DNA of 64,000 nucleotides from Antedon mediterranea (lineage: Eukaryota > Echinodermata > Crinoidea > Comatulida > Antedonidae). The stretch spans positions 687,001 to 751,000 of the forward strand of contig NC_092680.1 in the NCBI RefSeq assembly GCF_964355755.1, read 5' to 3'. Shown here piece after piece: positions 34,501 through 49,500 of this stretch (position 1 is its first letter; the number at the start of each line of letters is the position of its first letter). Below the pieces are notes generated by a model. The model was given only the letters and a program-made list of their open reading frames with translations. It was not told the DNA's origin and made no database searches. The translations under genes were made by a program, and so were the position numbers.

Positions 34501-37500
34501 ATTATGGTAGGTGAGATTGGGTGTGGGATTATGATAGGGTGAGGTTGGGTGTGGGATTATGGTATGGTGAGGTAGGGTGTGGGATTATGGTAGGGTGAGG
34601 TTGGGTGTGGGATTATGGTATGGTGAGGTTGGGTGTGGGATTATGGTAGGGTTAGGTTGGGTGTGGGATTATGATAGGGTGAGGTTGGGTGTGGGATTAT
34701 GGTATGGTGAGGTTGGGTGTGGGATTATGGTATGGTGAGGTTGGGTGTGGGATTATGGTAGGGTGAGGTTGGATGTGGGATTATGGTATGGTTAGGTTGG
34801 ATGTGGGATTATGGTAGGATTATGGTAAGGTTAGGTTGGGTGTGGGATTATGGTAGGGTGAGGTTGGGTGTGGGATTATGGTAGGGTTAGGTTGGGTGTG
34901 GGATTATGGTAGGGTGAGGTTGAGTGGGGGATTATGGTAGGGTGAGGTTGAGTGTAGGATTATGGTAGGGTGAGGTTGGGTGTGGGATTATGGTAGGGTG
35001 AGGTTGAGTGGGGGATTATGGTAGGGTGAGGTTGGGTGTGGAAACAATAGAATGTGGTGTGATGATGATGGTAGGAGAGAGGTTTGGTGTGACAATGGCT
35101 GCCTAGCTTTCAAAGCTATGAACAATATTTCCCCTTGGTACATCACCCAACGATTTTCCACTGTTCCGATACGCTCTATGAGGACTAGGGCTGCTTCCAG
35201 AGGCGACTTACTGGTACCCAAAGTCAAATTGGAATGTTTCAGGCTTTTTAGGTTATATGCATGATATGCATATAACCTCTTGATTCTGTAAAAATCTTTA
35301 TTTATTTATTTATTTATTTATTTATTCTTTCCTTAGCACTATTTTGTCCGTGCATTATCTTGGCATCAGTTTAATCTAGCTAAGTCAAGTTTTCAGAGTA
35401 TATTCCTCATGGCCAGGAATCGATGTGGTTATATTTTCACGATGCGTAATCAAAAGTTACGCGGTCTACGCGCGATTTTACGAAATCACGTTTGTAATCA
35501 TATCTTCACAAGCATAAATCACAATTAAACAAAATTTGGTACTCATAAATTTCAGGTCATATTTCATCATATGGCAATAAAATTACGTGCGTAGCGCATA
35601 TAACGCTTGCGTACGCGCGCTTAAAATGTTCAAAATTGTCAAAATTTATTTTCGATGAAATTAGAGTACGTTTCAGGCAATTTTAAGCGTTTAAAAAATT
35701 GCCATGAGTGCGCAGATTTTTGCACGCGCACTGCGCGTTAAACGTTAATGCGCACTCTTTTTGCCCGATTTCTGTTTTACAATCTTTCTTTAATAATATC
35801 ATCATATTTGATTCAGGTTTCAACTCGAAATTGCGTTATACGAGCACGTCAAAAGTGACTGGCTACGCACGTATAAGTTAACAAAATGGTGAAAATATGC
35901 TAAATTTTAAAATTAATATATATCGTCAGAATGCAGGGGAACACCTATTTTTTATTTTATTTTCTTGAAGTGTATGTATCATATGTATGATTTATTATCA
36001 AATAAAGAGAACAAAAGTTGATTAAGTCATCATTAATTGCATATTAAATTTAAAAAAAATAATTTCGACAATCAAACAATTTATGACATTTTCTTAGGCC
36101 AAAATAACAAAACTTAACATTAACTTTCTTCCTTCAAAAATTCATATATTAAAGTTAAAAGTATGTAGTTTGACAGTGCATCATTTGTATACAGTTTAAA
36201 GATGTCATCATAGTAAAAAATTATAATTCATTTCGGTATGTAATAATCTATTTGCATCAAAGTGGTTACTGCACAGTAAATACACGGAGGAATTTTTCTA
36301 CAACTTTTAGTCAGTTGTGTACGGCTCGGTGGTCTGTGCTCGTGTCTATGGCATTCAAGGTACCGAGATCGAGTCTCACCTTGAGAAACGAAATAAGATT
36401 TTTTTTTATTATCCGTATTGTTTGTTCAAATTTATTTCTTAGTGTATAGATTATACACATGATTTATAATGAAATCTAGATAAAAATTAACTTATGTCTT
36501 TATTATTATGTAACAACAAATGTGGTTTATGACATTATACGCATAATGGATCTTTGATCGGATTATGATACCGGCTATGGTGTTCGCGTTAGCAAGGTCC
36601 TATCATATATTATAAATAATTAAAGATTCTGAGAAAATCAATCAATCAATATATCTTTTAAAAATCAATTATCTTTATTTAAATCAATGCATATAACCTA
36701 TAATTCGTCATAGTGACGAATTAAATCTAGTTTTTATTTATTCTGCTAGTATTTTATATAATTTATTACCTTCTGTTTTAAAAGAATGTACCAATATTAA
36801 CTCGTTTAAATTTAATTTAAAAAAATACATTTTATCGTAATTGTCTAATTGAATATGTTTTTAGATAATCATTTTTTTTAGATAATTGTTTTAAATTTAA
36901 ATAAGTATATAGTAGATTCGTATTAGTTAAGTATAGTTTTATATATTTTGTCATTTTCAAGAGGGCCCCTGGATATCAGTAGGCCTGCGGGTTCAGCTGG
37001 AAGGGTTACCCTCTATAAATAAAGTTGAAATAAAATAATAAACTAAAAAAGATGATGATGTAGGTGGCAATACAGGGATCTCGACTATTGATATTATTGT
37101 GTATAGATACATGTGGTAGTGCATCATGCCAAGACGTAAGTCCATGTAACGGTACTCAAGCACAGCAATGTGGTGAATGCGTTCCAAATACCAATCAGTG
37201 TCAAGATCTCACATACGGTATGACGTCACATTCATACTTTATTTATAAATAAAAACACTTTATGTGATGATCTGTTTCATTTTATTTATATTCATTTCAT
37301 TTTATTTCATTATATCAAAAATGTCATGGGACCCCAAAAGCAACAGAGTCACCATAACATGAAATGTCTGGGGGCCCACAAGAACGTAATTACTTTAAAA
37401 TAAAGTATAAATTATTATTTAAATATAATATTTAGATGTATTACCTAATTTCTGTAGACAGACTTTCATGTATGAAACCATTTGATGCATGGGGGTGTTT

Positions 37501-40500
37501 AGTATAATAAAAAATAAATAAAAACATAGTTAAATTTAATACAAATTGAATGTCTAATAAATTAATTATTGATTTAAAATATTTTTAGGTAAATGTTCAT
37601 CAATTAATTATTGTGTTAATGGTGGTACTTGTGAACCGAATCCCACTCGTGGTTTTGATACATGTGATTGCGATACGTATTACGATGGATTTTATTGCCA
37701 AAAAAGTGATGGTAAGCGTCGTTTTGATATCTAATTGCAAACATGTCAATTTCGTGTTTTACGAATATTTTATTATTGATACTGACCATAAAAGAAAATG
37801 AGAAACTGGTACAGATCAATTTCCACTAAAGAGGAGTCTTCATAAAAGCATCATGACTAGGCCTACTGCAGGATAAGTACTATATAATAATAATAATGTT
37901 ACACACAATAATAACAATAATAATAATCATAATCATAATCATAATAATTTATTTGAACATACACTTTTGTAACCGTGGCACACTTTGATATAAAAGTGCG
38001 TTCTACATCAATATTTACTAAAACCACATTACAATGCTAACTATAAAACGACTATAAAAATGTAATAATAATGAAAACCAAACAGTACCCTGATATTTAA
38101 AAAAAATCACAAGATCAATGTCCACTTCTATGTAAGCATCATGCAATAGCTTACTACAGGCTATTATAAGTACTGTATACAGGTAATCTGTTTACGAGTT
38201 TAATGGTATTATTTGTCTTATAAAGCTTGGTAACGTAACGCAACCTACGCAACGTAAGAAAATGCCCTTCCAAAAAATGTGTTTGCTCCCGCCTGCGTAA
38301 AATCAAACCCGCGATGTTTGCATCGTCGGTTCCCACAAGCGATTACGCAATTCAGAACTTTGCGTCAATACGTCGTAGCGTTGCGTTACGTAGCGTCGCT
38401 AGTTCAACCACGCTTCAACAACCTACTGTCCTAATGTTATACTGCATTAAGTATCATCATGAAGAACTCCATGTTATAATTACTATGTAATACCTGTTCA
38501 CGAAGCAGGCAGATCTTAATACTTTTATTATTTAAAGGTGTTTTTGATTATGATGTATTCTGCCCTTGTGATCTGAGCTCTAAGCCTATATATATGAACA
38601 AAACGTCATCTACAGTCAAATATGAGGATGAGGATGTATCGGAGATATTTACCTGTAACGGCATCAATGGCCTAACCACTAATATATACATCATTGGTCT
38701 ATCTAAACTATTTTGTAATGAATATATGTCTAATGGTAGCTGTTTGCTGTTGATCTATGGTGATGGTATGTAAGGAAGATTATCGATTTAATTTAAATAT
38801 ACCTCCTATGCATAATATCCAGTGTTGTTTTTTATATTAAAAGTATAAAATAATGTATAAATTTGTCAATTTTGCAACAGCTGCTTTTGAATGACGTAGC
38901 AATGAATTTTCCATCGACGTGATATTTACGAGACTTGCGAAAAAGGTCTCAAAGTTGCTCTCGGATGAGATTCGAAGCCACAAACTTCAGACCACTTTTC
39001 CTTGATTTAACTTATAAAGTTTTATTTCATTTTTATAAAGCTTCAACTCATTACAATACTTGCCCACAATTTATTCGGATTAATTATATGAATAATGACG
39101 TCACGTTAAAATGGGACCAAAACCATCTCATCAAAAGCAGGCATGAATATACTGCTACAGCTACTTGTGTTGTATCATCGTCAACGCCGACAAGTACGAC
39201 TCCTATGTTTCAAATTAAGTGCAAGTTTGAAGGATGTGATTTTTCCGTTGGTGTAAAAGGTAATTTATCTCTTGGTTCTCACTAGTGACGCAACGTAACG
39301 CAATCTACACAACATTAGAACATGCCCTTCCAATCATTTTGTTTTCCACCTTCCTGTGTGAAATCAAACCAGCTATACGATGTTTGCAGTACTATTGCGT
39401 CGTCGGTTCCCACTTGTGATTACGCAATACAGTACTTTGCGTCGATACGTAACTGCGTCGCGTTCTAGTGGGAACCAAGCTTAAATAATGCATTAAATAA
39501 CCGGGCATGTAAAGTGGGGAGGGGGGGGGGGTGCGGGAGTAAAAAAGAGTGTGTATGTTACTACAGTAGAACCTCTTCTTTAGGACACCCCAATTCATCT
39601 GTCACTTTCACAATGTGAAACGAACAATGGATATTTTAACACTGCACGGTCAACTCTTATTAAGGAGACACCCGCATTATGGGGACACGTTATTTGGTCC
39701 ACATGTGCCAAAAAGTACACCTGCATGATTCACTTAAGAATTGGGTACATATTAGGAACAATCCCATCAAATCAATTTTGCTTTACTACCAATATTATTA
39801 TTATTTATAGATAATACAAAGCCGAATATAACGTGTCCAAAGTCTATGGACGTTGATGCAAAGTCCAGTCTACCCAGCTAGCAATTTGACATTGGCCCGA
39901 CGTCGGCAAGCGTCGGCAGACGTCGACAAAGTCGCGGGCAAATTGCCGACGTTATTACAACGTTATTACAACGTGTACTATAAGTCGTGAATTTAATGGT
40001 TGTTAACCTAACGTCCTGCCGACGTCGTATTTACGTTGAAAAATTGACAAAAAAATGTGCCTTGCGATTACATAAATCCAACGTCAGTTTGACGTCGTTA
40101 TCATTGGTTGGCACAACGTCTGCAAACGTCAACATATTAAAGTAATTTTGACACGTCGCATCAACGTTGGCAAAACGTTGTAAAGAGTTGTCAACAATCA
40201 AACGTCGTCACAACGTTGACAATTTGCCAATATATGACAACTTATCAAGTCGGCAAATTATTGTTGGTTTAACGTCGCCATTAGTCGTTGGTTCACCGTT
40301 AGCGAATGTCGACACACTAAAGTCATTTTCCTCACGTTGCACCGACATCGGCTAATGGTTGTAAAATTTATGTAGGCATTTTAACGTCTACCCAACGTTT
40401 GAAATTGGATACAAGACTTTAAGCATTTGGGTTGTTCATTTATGTCGATTCAACGTCAAATAAAAGTTGTTAAGCCAACGTCAGCAATTGTCAACAACAT

Positions 40501-43500
40501 TACATTGACTTGTTCCACGTCATACAGACGTTGGCTTATAGTTGTATACGTTAAGTCGGATATCAAACGTCGTGCCAACGCTTGAAATTGACGCAAAATA
40601 CTATCATTTATGGTCACTATTCTAGCGTCAGTTTAACGTCAAATAAAAGTTGTTAAGCCAACGTCAGCAATTGTCAAAAATATTACATTGACTTGTTCCA
40701 CGTCATGCAGACGTTGGCTAATAGTTGTATACGTTAAGTCTGATATCAAACGTCGTGCCAACGCTTGAAATTGACGCAAAATACTATCATTTATGGTCAC
40801 TATTCTAGCGTCAGTTTAACGTCAAATAAAAGTTGTTAAGCCAACGTCAGCAATTGTCAAAAATATTACATTGACTTGTTCCACGTCATACAGACGTTGG
40901 CTTATAGTTGTATACGTTAAGTCTGATATCAAACGTCATACCAACGCTTGAAATTGACGCAAAATACAATCATTTATGGTCACTATTCTAGCGTCAGTTT
41001 AACGTCAAATAAAAGTTGTTAAGCCAACGTCAGCAATTGTCAACAACATTACATTGACTTGTTCCACGTCATGCAGACGTTGGCTAAACGTTGTATACGT
41101 TAAGTCTGATATCAAACGTCGTGCCAACGCTTGAAATTGACGCAAAATACTAGCATTTATGGTCACTATTCTAGCGTCAGTTTAACGTCAAATAAAAGTT
41201 GTTAAGCCAACATCAGCAATTGTCAACAACATTACATTGACTTGTTCCACGTCATACAGACGTTGGCTAATAGTTGTATACGTTAAGTCTGATATCAAAC
41301 GTCGTGCCAACGCTTGAAATTGACGCAAAATACAATCATTTATGGTCACTATTCTAGCGTCAGTTTAACGTCAAATAAAAGTTGTTAAGCCAACGTCAGC
41401 AATTGTCAACAACATTACATTGACTTGTTCCACGTCATGCAGACGTTGGCTAAAAGTTGTATACGTTAAGTCTGATATCAAACGTCGTGCCAACGCTTGA
41501 AATTGACGCAAAATACTAGCATTTATGGTCACTATTCTAGCGTCAGTTTAACGTCAAATAAAAGTTGTTAAGCCAACGTCAGCAATTGTCAACAACATTA
41601 CATTGACTTGTTCCACGTCATACAGACGTTGGCTAATAGTTGTATACGTTAAGTCTGATATCAAACGTCGTGCCAACGCTTGAAATTGACGCAAAATACA
41701 ATCATTTATGGTCACTATTCTAGCGTCAGTTTAACGTCAAATAAAAGTTGTTAAGCCAACGTCAGCAATTGTCAACAACATTACATTGACTTGTTCCACG
41801 TCATGCAGACGTTGGCTAATAGTTGTATACGTTAAGTCTGATATCAAACGTCGTGCCAACGCTTGAAATTGACGCAAAATACTAGCATTTATGGTCACTA
41901 TTCTAGCGTCAGTTTAACGTCAAATAAAAGTTGTTAAGCCAACGTCAGCAATTGTCAAAAATATTACATTGACTTGTTCCACGTCATGCAGACGTTGGCT
42001 AATAGTTGTATACGTTAAGTCTGATATCAAACGTCATACCAACGCTTGAAATTGACGCAAAATACAATCATTTATGGTCACTATTCTAGCGTCAGTTTAA
42101 CGTCAAATAAAAGTTGTTAAGCCAACGTCAGCAATTGTCAACAACATTACATTGACTTGTTCCACGTCATGCAGACGTTGGCTAATAGTTGTATACGTTA
42201 AGTCTGATATCAAACGTCGTGCCAACGCTTGAAATTGACGCAAAATACTAGCATTTATGGTCACTATTCTAGCGTCAGTTTAACGTCAAATGAAAGTTGT
42301 TAAGCCAACGTCAGCAATTGTCAAAAATATTACATTGACTTGTTCCACGTCATGCAGACGTTGGCTAATAGTTGTATACGTTAAGTCTGATATCAAACGT
42401 CATACCAACGCTTGAAATTGACGCAAAATACAATCATTTATGGTCACTATTCTAGCGTCAGTTTAACGTCAAATAAAAGTTGTTAAGCCAACGTCAGCAA
42501 TTGTCAACAACATTACATTGACTTGTTCCACGTCATGCAGACGTTGGCTTATAGTTGTATACGTTAAGTCTGATATCAAACGTCGTGCCAACGCTTGAAA
42601 TTGACGCAAAATACAATCATTTATGGTCACTATTCTAGCGTCAGTTTAACGTCAAATAAAAGTTTGTTAAGCCAACGTCAGCAATTGTCAACGACATTAC
42701 ATTGACTTGTTTCACATTGACTTTATAGTAACAATTGTATTACTGGTTAAGTCGGATTTTAAACGTCGTACCAACGCTTAAATATTACAAACATATCGTG
42801 TTTATTCCAAACTTGATAGAGTAACTGATTGACAACTTACTAAATAATACAATACCCCACATAGAAAAGTTGATTCAAACAAAATGCAATATTATGTTTT
42901 GATATGGATATTAAAGAAAAGTAGGCCTATATTCTTCTTTAGATTGTTTCTAAATATTTTTGAACATTAATTAGGACATCTAACTTTATATATTAAGAGA
43001 ATGTCTGTACACTTATCGTTTGAATGCAGCTATTGAAATGGAATGATTGATTTAATGATGGTCATCCTAATTATGGTTCCATTTAAAATAAATGGCGCCC
43101 CCATTCAAGAAACTGAATGGAATCAAAGATCTTATAAAATTAATGAAAATACAAAATCTACAATTTACAAGGAACCAATTATTGGTATTAAAAGATAAAT
43201 ATTGAAATATGTACTTGGCTATTTTTCTAAACGGAAAAATGCAACCATACCACCATACATCATAAATGCAAAATAAAGAAAAACGATTAAGTTCATTCCA
43301 CTGATAATACGTTTAATTGCATTTTCATTTCAACAGCCTAACATTAAATTTATTTAAAAACATTTGTCAAGATAGATATTGGGAATACACCTCCATTTTT
43401 TCGCAATATAAGAGAAGCTAATAACGAATTGACAAATGGTCAAACAATAAACGGTCTCAGAAAACGATGTTATAACGTTCATGATCTGTAATGTTCGCTG

Positions 43501-46500
43501 ATATTATAAAAACTAAAAAGTAGGCATAGGTTAAGTTTAATTCGTAGTAAGATATATGTGTGTATTATATTATATACTCCAAAGTAACTAAATTCTACAG
43601 AGGCTTCAAATTTAATTTATGTAAAAATAAAAATTGTACATGAATGTTAATGAACTATTTGGGCTTATAAACTTATGTTATGTTATGTTCTAAATTACCG
43701 AACGTAAAACAAAAAATGATGAGATACAAAAATGTGGATAAAGAAAGAAATAATGCGCAAGACATAAAATTAAAATAATACATTATTATGTAAGCAGTGT
43801 ATAAATTGTTGAACAAAGTATTAATATAGTTCATATGTTATATATTATTTGTCTTGTTAAATAAATTTGTAAGGCCCTATACTGTTATTCTTTAAGGAAA
43901 GTTGATATACCCTATTATTTTATGCCTATTAATAGTATTAATATTGTTTAAGTAAATATTTTGTCTAATTGCCTTGATTTTGTGTATAGGCCAATGGCAT
44001 CAAATTTGTCTCAAAGCAAATTAAAGACACTTTTAGACACATGATTCATTGATTTCTGATATAATATTCTGTACTTGTGTATGCATTACTAAAATAGTTA
44101 TATTATGTTTCATTTATAATGTATGTAAACATTTATTCATTTTTTTAAAACAAATCGGTGCACTTTTTCTGTTGTTTTTGTTTAATTAATTTTAATTAAA
44201 ATTATGACAACAATTCCTATCTAACCTAGATTCACACAAAAACAATTACTTCCTAATAAAATTGTATAATGGTATACATTACAGAGCATTGAATAAACTC
44301 GAGCGGAATATTAACGCACATAAAAAAACATTCATTTTCTTGTCGAAAAGTGCCCTCTCTAGTTTTCTATTGATTTAATAATTATTAATAATTAATTAAT
44401 GGGTAATATTAAAATATTTTTAACTTTTAATGTTAGAAGTTGGTTCTACTCCTAACCAAGTTTCATATCTCCAAATTTCAACAAGGTAGACAAAGCACTT
44501 CAATAAATATCACATTTAACATCACAAATTAGGGTTATGGATTGAATTTTTGCTAATAATTTTCGATAAAAAATACTTTTCGTATTTAAAAACATTTGAT
44601 ACTTGGTGTGAATATTCAATATAAGTTGCTCTATCCATATTGCTAAAGAAAAATAAATATCAAACCATAATTCACTGATTGTTGTGATTTACGTTTTTAC
44701 AAAATTTACACTTATGAACGACCATACAATTCCAACTCATTTTTTCAACCTAAGAACGATTTAAAAAAAAAAAACCAACAGAAAAGGGTTATGAAAGCAA
44801 TTTTGTTTCTGTGAATAGAGCAACCTATATTGAACATATAAAACGAGTTTCAACTGTTTTTAAATACGAAAAGTATTTTTTATCGACGTTTTTTATATAT
44901 GTTTTTAGGCAAAAATTTCTTCAATAACCCTAATTTGTGATGTTAAATATGATATTTATTGAAGTAATTAGACAACGTTGTTGAAATTTGGAGATATGAA
45001 ATTTTGTTAGGAGTAGATCCAACTTCCTACATTAAATGTTAAAAACATGTTAACCTTACCCATTAATTAATTATAAATAATTAATAAATCAATAGAAAAC
45101 TAGAGAGGGCACTTTTCGATAAGAAAATGATTATGTTTTTATGTACGTTATTATTCCGCTCGAGTTTATTCAACATACTGTATTGTATACTACAGTAATA
45201 TACTATTTTATTGGAAAGTAAATATTTTTGTGTGAATCTTCTTGGAGTTCTTTGAAAGAGTATCCGCTTATACTTCTTTTCTTCAGATTCAACATCTGAT
45301 TTAGGTCTTAAATGTGCACACACACTTCCTGAACCAACATAGTACATTGAAAGTCAAATGAATTGTTTTAACTTTTTTTATTGAAAACAATCTGACTCAA
45401 AACATATTATCAGTGACAATAATAGAAAGGTTAGATAGGTTTGTTGTAATAATTTTTAATTAAAATTAATTAAACAAAAAACAACAGAAAAGTGCACTTT
45501 TTTGTTTTAAAAAATGTAAAAAAATGAATAAATATTTACTTACATTATAAATGTAAACATTTCGATAAGAAAATGATTATGTTTTTTATGTACGGTATTA
45601 TTCCGCCCGAGTTTATTCAACATACTGTATTATTATACTATTTTATTGGGAATACATTAATTTACACATTCATAGAAATATATGGTTCATACTTTTTTAA
45701 CATAAATATTTAGCCATTTACTTTGATCGATACATTTATAATTTATACCGATAATAGTACACCTATTATTGTATAGCATTACCATGTTTTCACCCATATT
45801 AATAATTCTGCATTTTCAATTCAATAATCAATTTCATTTATTTATTTCAACACACATTTAAATCGGTGATTGACAGCAAAATAAATAAACAACAGGCGCG
45901 TATCTTAATACATGTATACTATTTGTAAATATTATAAACAAAAAACATATATATAGAAAATGAAATGAAGTACATTTAGACCATTTTGAGCATATTTTCA
46001 CTTATTATTAGGCCTATGTCAAAAACCGAAATTGAAAATGATAAAAAAAAAAGCTGAATGAAAAAATATTTAGGCCTACACATGTTGCGGGGATATATTA
46101 AAAAATGATTTCGTAATTGGTACTTCTCTTTAAAATGTACTAATTTCACTATTTATTTTGTTTGGATTTTGAAATTATTAAATACGAATTATACTACTTT
46201 TATCCATATGTACTGTACGATATTTGTACTAAATCATTTCTCCAAATAAACATTGTGTTTAAAAACTTAAATTGCTCTCTGTTTGCGCTGTATGCAACAT
46301 TACATATACGCATTGGCTTCGGTTGGGGGAGGAGGGGGAATTACCAACCTGACGTTTATTACAATATCGGAGCAACAGATACTGTAATGCGTAAGTTCAA
46401 CAAAAGATGCGCGTAGGCCTACACAGTGTTTGTGCGAAATGTGTGTTTCATTAAAAATGCGAGACCCGTGACGTGTTAAAACTCTGTGAGCTGATATTAT

Positions 46501-49500
46501 AGTTTGACAATAGGGAATGGTGTGTGGGGTGCTACAGTCCGCAGTAAATTGGAGGGATACGTGGGACTATGGGCAGTAGCGAATTAAAAGTTCACACCAT
46601 ATTAATTCTAAAAATAATTGATGAGATGCTCTTTAGTTTTCGTTTTAGCTATTAATGTATTTCATTCAGCAGAACATTTTATTTAAATTACATTCGTATA
46701 CCCCTTCAGTTAAGATACATAAAAAGTGTGTGCGGGTGGCCGTTTCGAAAACGCGGATGTTAAGTTTTGATGGATGTAACTGAACATATTTGGAGGTGCG
46801 AAAAAGTCTCCACGACATTGGCCCATCATGTTTTTTACTTCATTTCCAAATAAACATATAGTGTTTTAAGGATGAATGATAAAATAATTTGATTTTTTTT
46901 TTATTTGATTTGAGTATTTAAAAACTTTAATTACTCTCTGTTTTTGCATACGCTGTTTTTTGATACTTTATTCACATGCCGATGTAAATGTCCTTCAATC
47001 CTGTCGGTTGTTTACGAAAACCGAATGCCAATGCTTATATCGTAAACAACCGACAGGATTGAAGGACATTCGCATCGGCATGTGAATAAAGTATCAAAAA
47101 CAGCGTATGCAAAAACAGAGAGTAATTAAAGTTTTTATATACTCAAATCAAATAAAAAAAAAACTCCTACCAGCGTGCAAAAATGCATTACTGTAGGTAT
47201 TCTTGGGAATGGGATATGTAACTAATTCCACGTGTAAATCGAGTCGACTTGACACGGATGCCCGGATGTACTCTCCTAAATGTTTTAAAAAAAAGCCAGA
47301 GACGATATATATATATATAAATCACTTGCACTGATGAAGGGCTAGTGTTGGCCGAAAGCTCTGCTAACTTTTCTGACTGTTTTACTTATCGTTTTGATTT
47401 AGCTTTCTCTTTTTTTTGTATCTCCATTGAGATCCAGCCACAGCATTGTCATTTTTTCAGTAATTTGCCTTTGGATTTATAAATCAATACATACTTTAAT
47501 GTCCAATCATACTCAATTCATTCTATTGAATGTTTTAAGTAGAATTGGGCAATTGTAATAATTCATAATTATATTATTAGACCTATGTACAGAAAAATGA
47601 AAGAAATGTATCGGTTCAAATATATACAGCCCAAACAACACATTTGAAATGTAACACAAACACACACACCCCAGACCCACTGTAGGTACAGAACATTCAT
47701 TCTTAGCCGCCCGGTGATATAATTTAATTAACTAATTATTTTAAAACGATCATGTAATGAGGAAATCTGTGAGAATAAGAACAATTTAGGAACCCTCGCT
47801 TGATATGCTGGTGCTTTCATAGTGTTTTTCAAATTCGACTGGGCATAATCAACAAACAAAAGCCCTAATGAGGTTTCGTAAAATAATACAGTGATATTTT
47901 ATTTTACAAATACAATCAATTTTAGGATTTTCTTATACATAATAGTTTGGTTCTTTATCAGTATTGGATAGTGTAATAAATGGTCATTAATATTATACAT
48001 AGAAATTATTTATTTAATTATAAATAGAAAATTAGGCCATATCAAATACCAGTGAACATCCGTTTAGCCCGTTTGAAATTCAATCAAACCTATTTGGTTA
48101 ATAATAATTTAATGAGTTCAGAATGTATACCTTTTTATCCGCATACGATATTTGACTATGTATTTATGTAAATTATTTGATATGTTTTCCAATAAACAAT
48201 GTACTGATTTTTGTTTTAACACTTTGCAATGATGAATGATAAAAGGGTCTATTTTTTGTAATTGATTTGGGTATTTGTAACTTTCCATAGCTCTCTGTTT
48301 TTTACTTTATTCACATGCCGATATGAATGTCCTGGAGTCCAATCGGTCATTTACGAAAACAGAATACACTGTAATAAGCATGATTTGCATAGAATTCTCA
48401 TAAAATCCTGTGTTTATATCTCAAAGGTCACTAAACAGTCCCAGAAGACAGATCATTCAAGGTTATGATATGAATGGTGAACTAGCAAATAGCTCAACAT
48501 TTTGATTACAAAATGCTTAATTTAAACACAAAGGAGAATGTACATAGGTATACAACTCCCTGGGTAGACATTCTGTGAACACCACTACTCGTAGATTTGA
48601 ATGTATAGATAGATAAATAATATATAATGTGATGATCAATGAAGAATGATAATCTCATGTAAAATCGAAACCTTGCATTGAATTGACAATGATTTTTAAT
48701 ACAACAAATTCAATCAAGGTGCTTGATATAAATATTCTTTTACATTTCACATTAACATTATACCGACGATAATGATGGTGTATAATTATATGTGACTTGG
48801 TGGAGACTCTTACCCCAACCCGGTTTATAAATTACAATTCCGTCTGCTGTATTGCTTATTGTTATTGGATATACTCTTGTTTTTAAACCGTAAATATTAA
48901 AAAAACGACGAACTCTTTCATGGTAAAGAAATAACCATCATCCATACAAAAAGATAGATCTCGCAGATTTTTCTTTGTTTAAAGGTTCATGTACAAAAAT
49001 AAGGAAAAACTGGCATTTAGGGGTAATGTTGTATCAAAATAATCTGATTTAAAGTGTACATTTGAACCATCTCAAGGATGTATGGTATGTGGATGTTGGT
49101 TGAGAATGAGAGGATGAGCTGAGGTGGGGTTGGTGGTTAGATGGGGATTCAGAGATAATGAATCAAAATGAATTCTTCTGTGAAGGATTTAACCTGTGAT
49201 TTCAATCATTGCAATCATGCATGGTCTCCATGAAGCAAATAACTCCCACCCTGGGGCAGGTATTTGTATCTGCTACCTTCTAATAAATATAAGAAGTCTG
49301 ACAGTTTAGCATACCAGATGATTTTAATGCATTTTTATTTTATACTTTACTTTTAACTTTATTAAATTGTACAATCATTTTCATAAATCATAATAAATAA
49401 ATAAGTCTATATGCAGACTTTTGTACTAGGTTCTCCCAACCAAAGGGCCAATAAATTTACCTGTCATGGACACTTGTTGTGTGCTATACCAATTAAGGGA

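Noticed and set aside
30000-42700. Regular repeats as a CRISPR array
   Set aside because: The repeats are contiguous tandem satellites with no unique spacers or cas genes, and the genome is eukaryotic.
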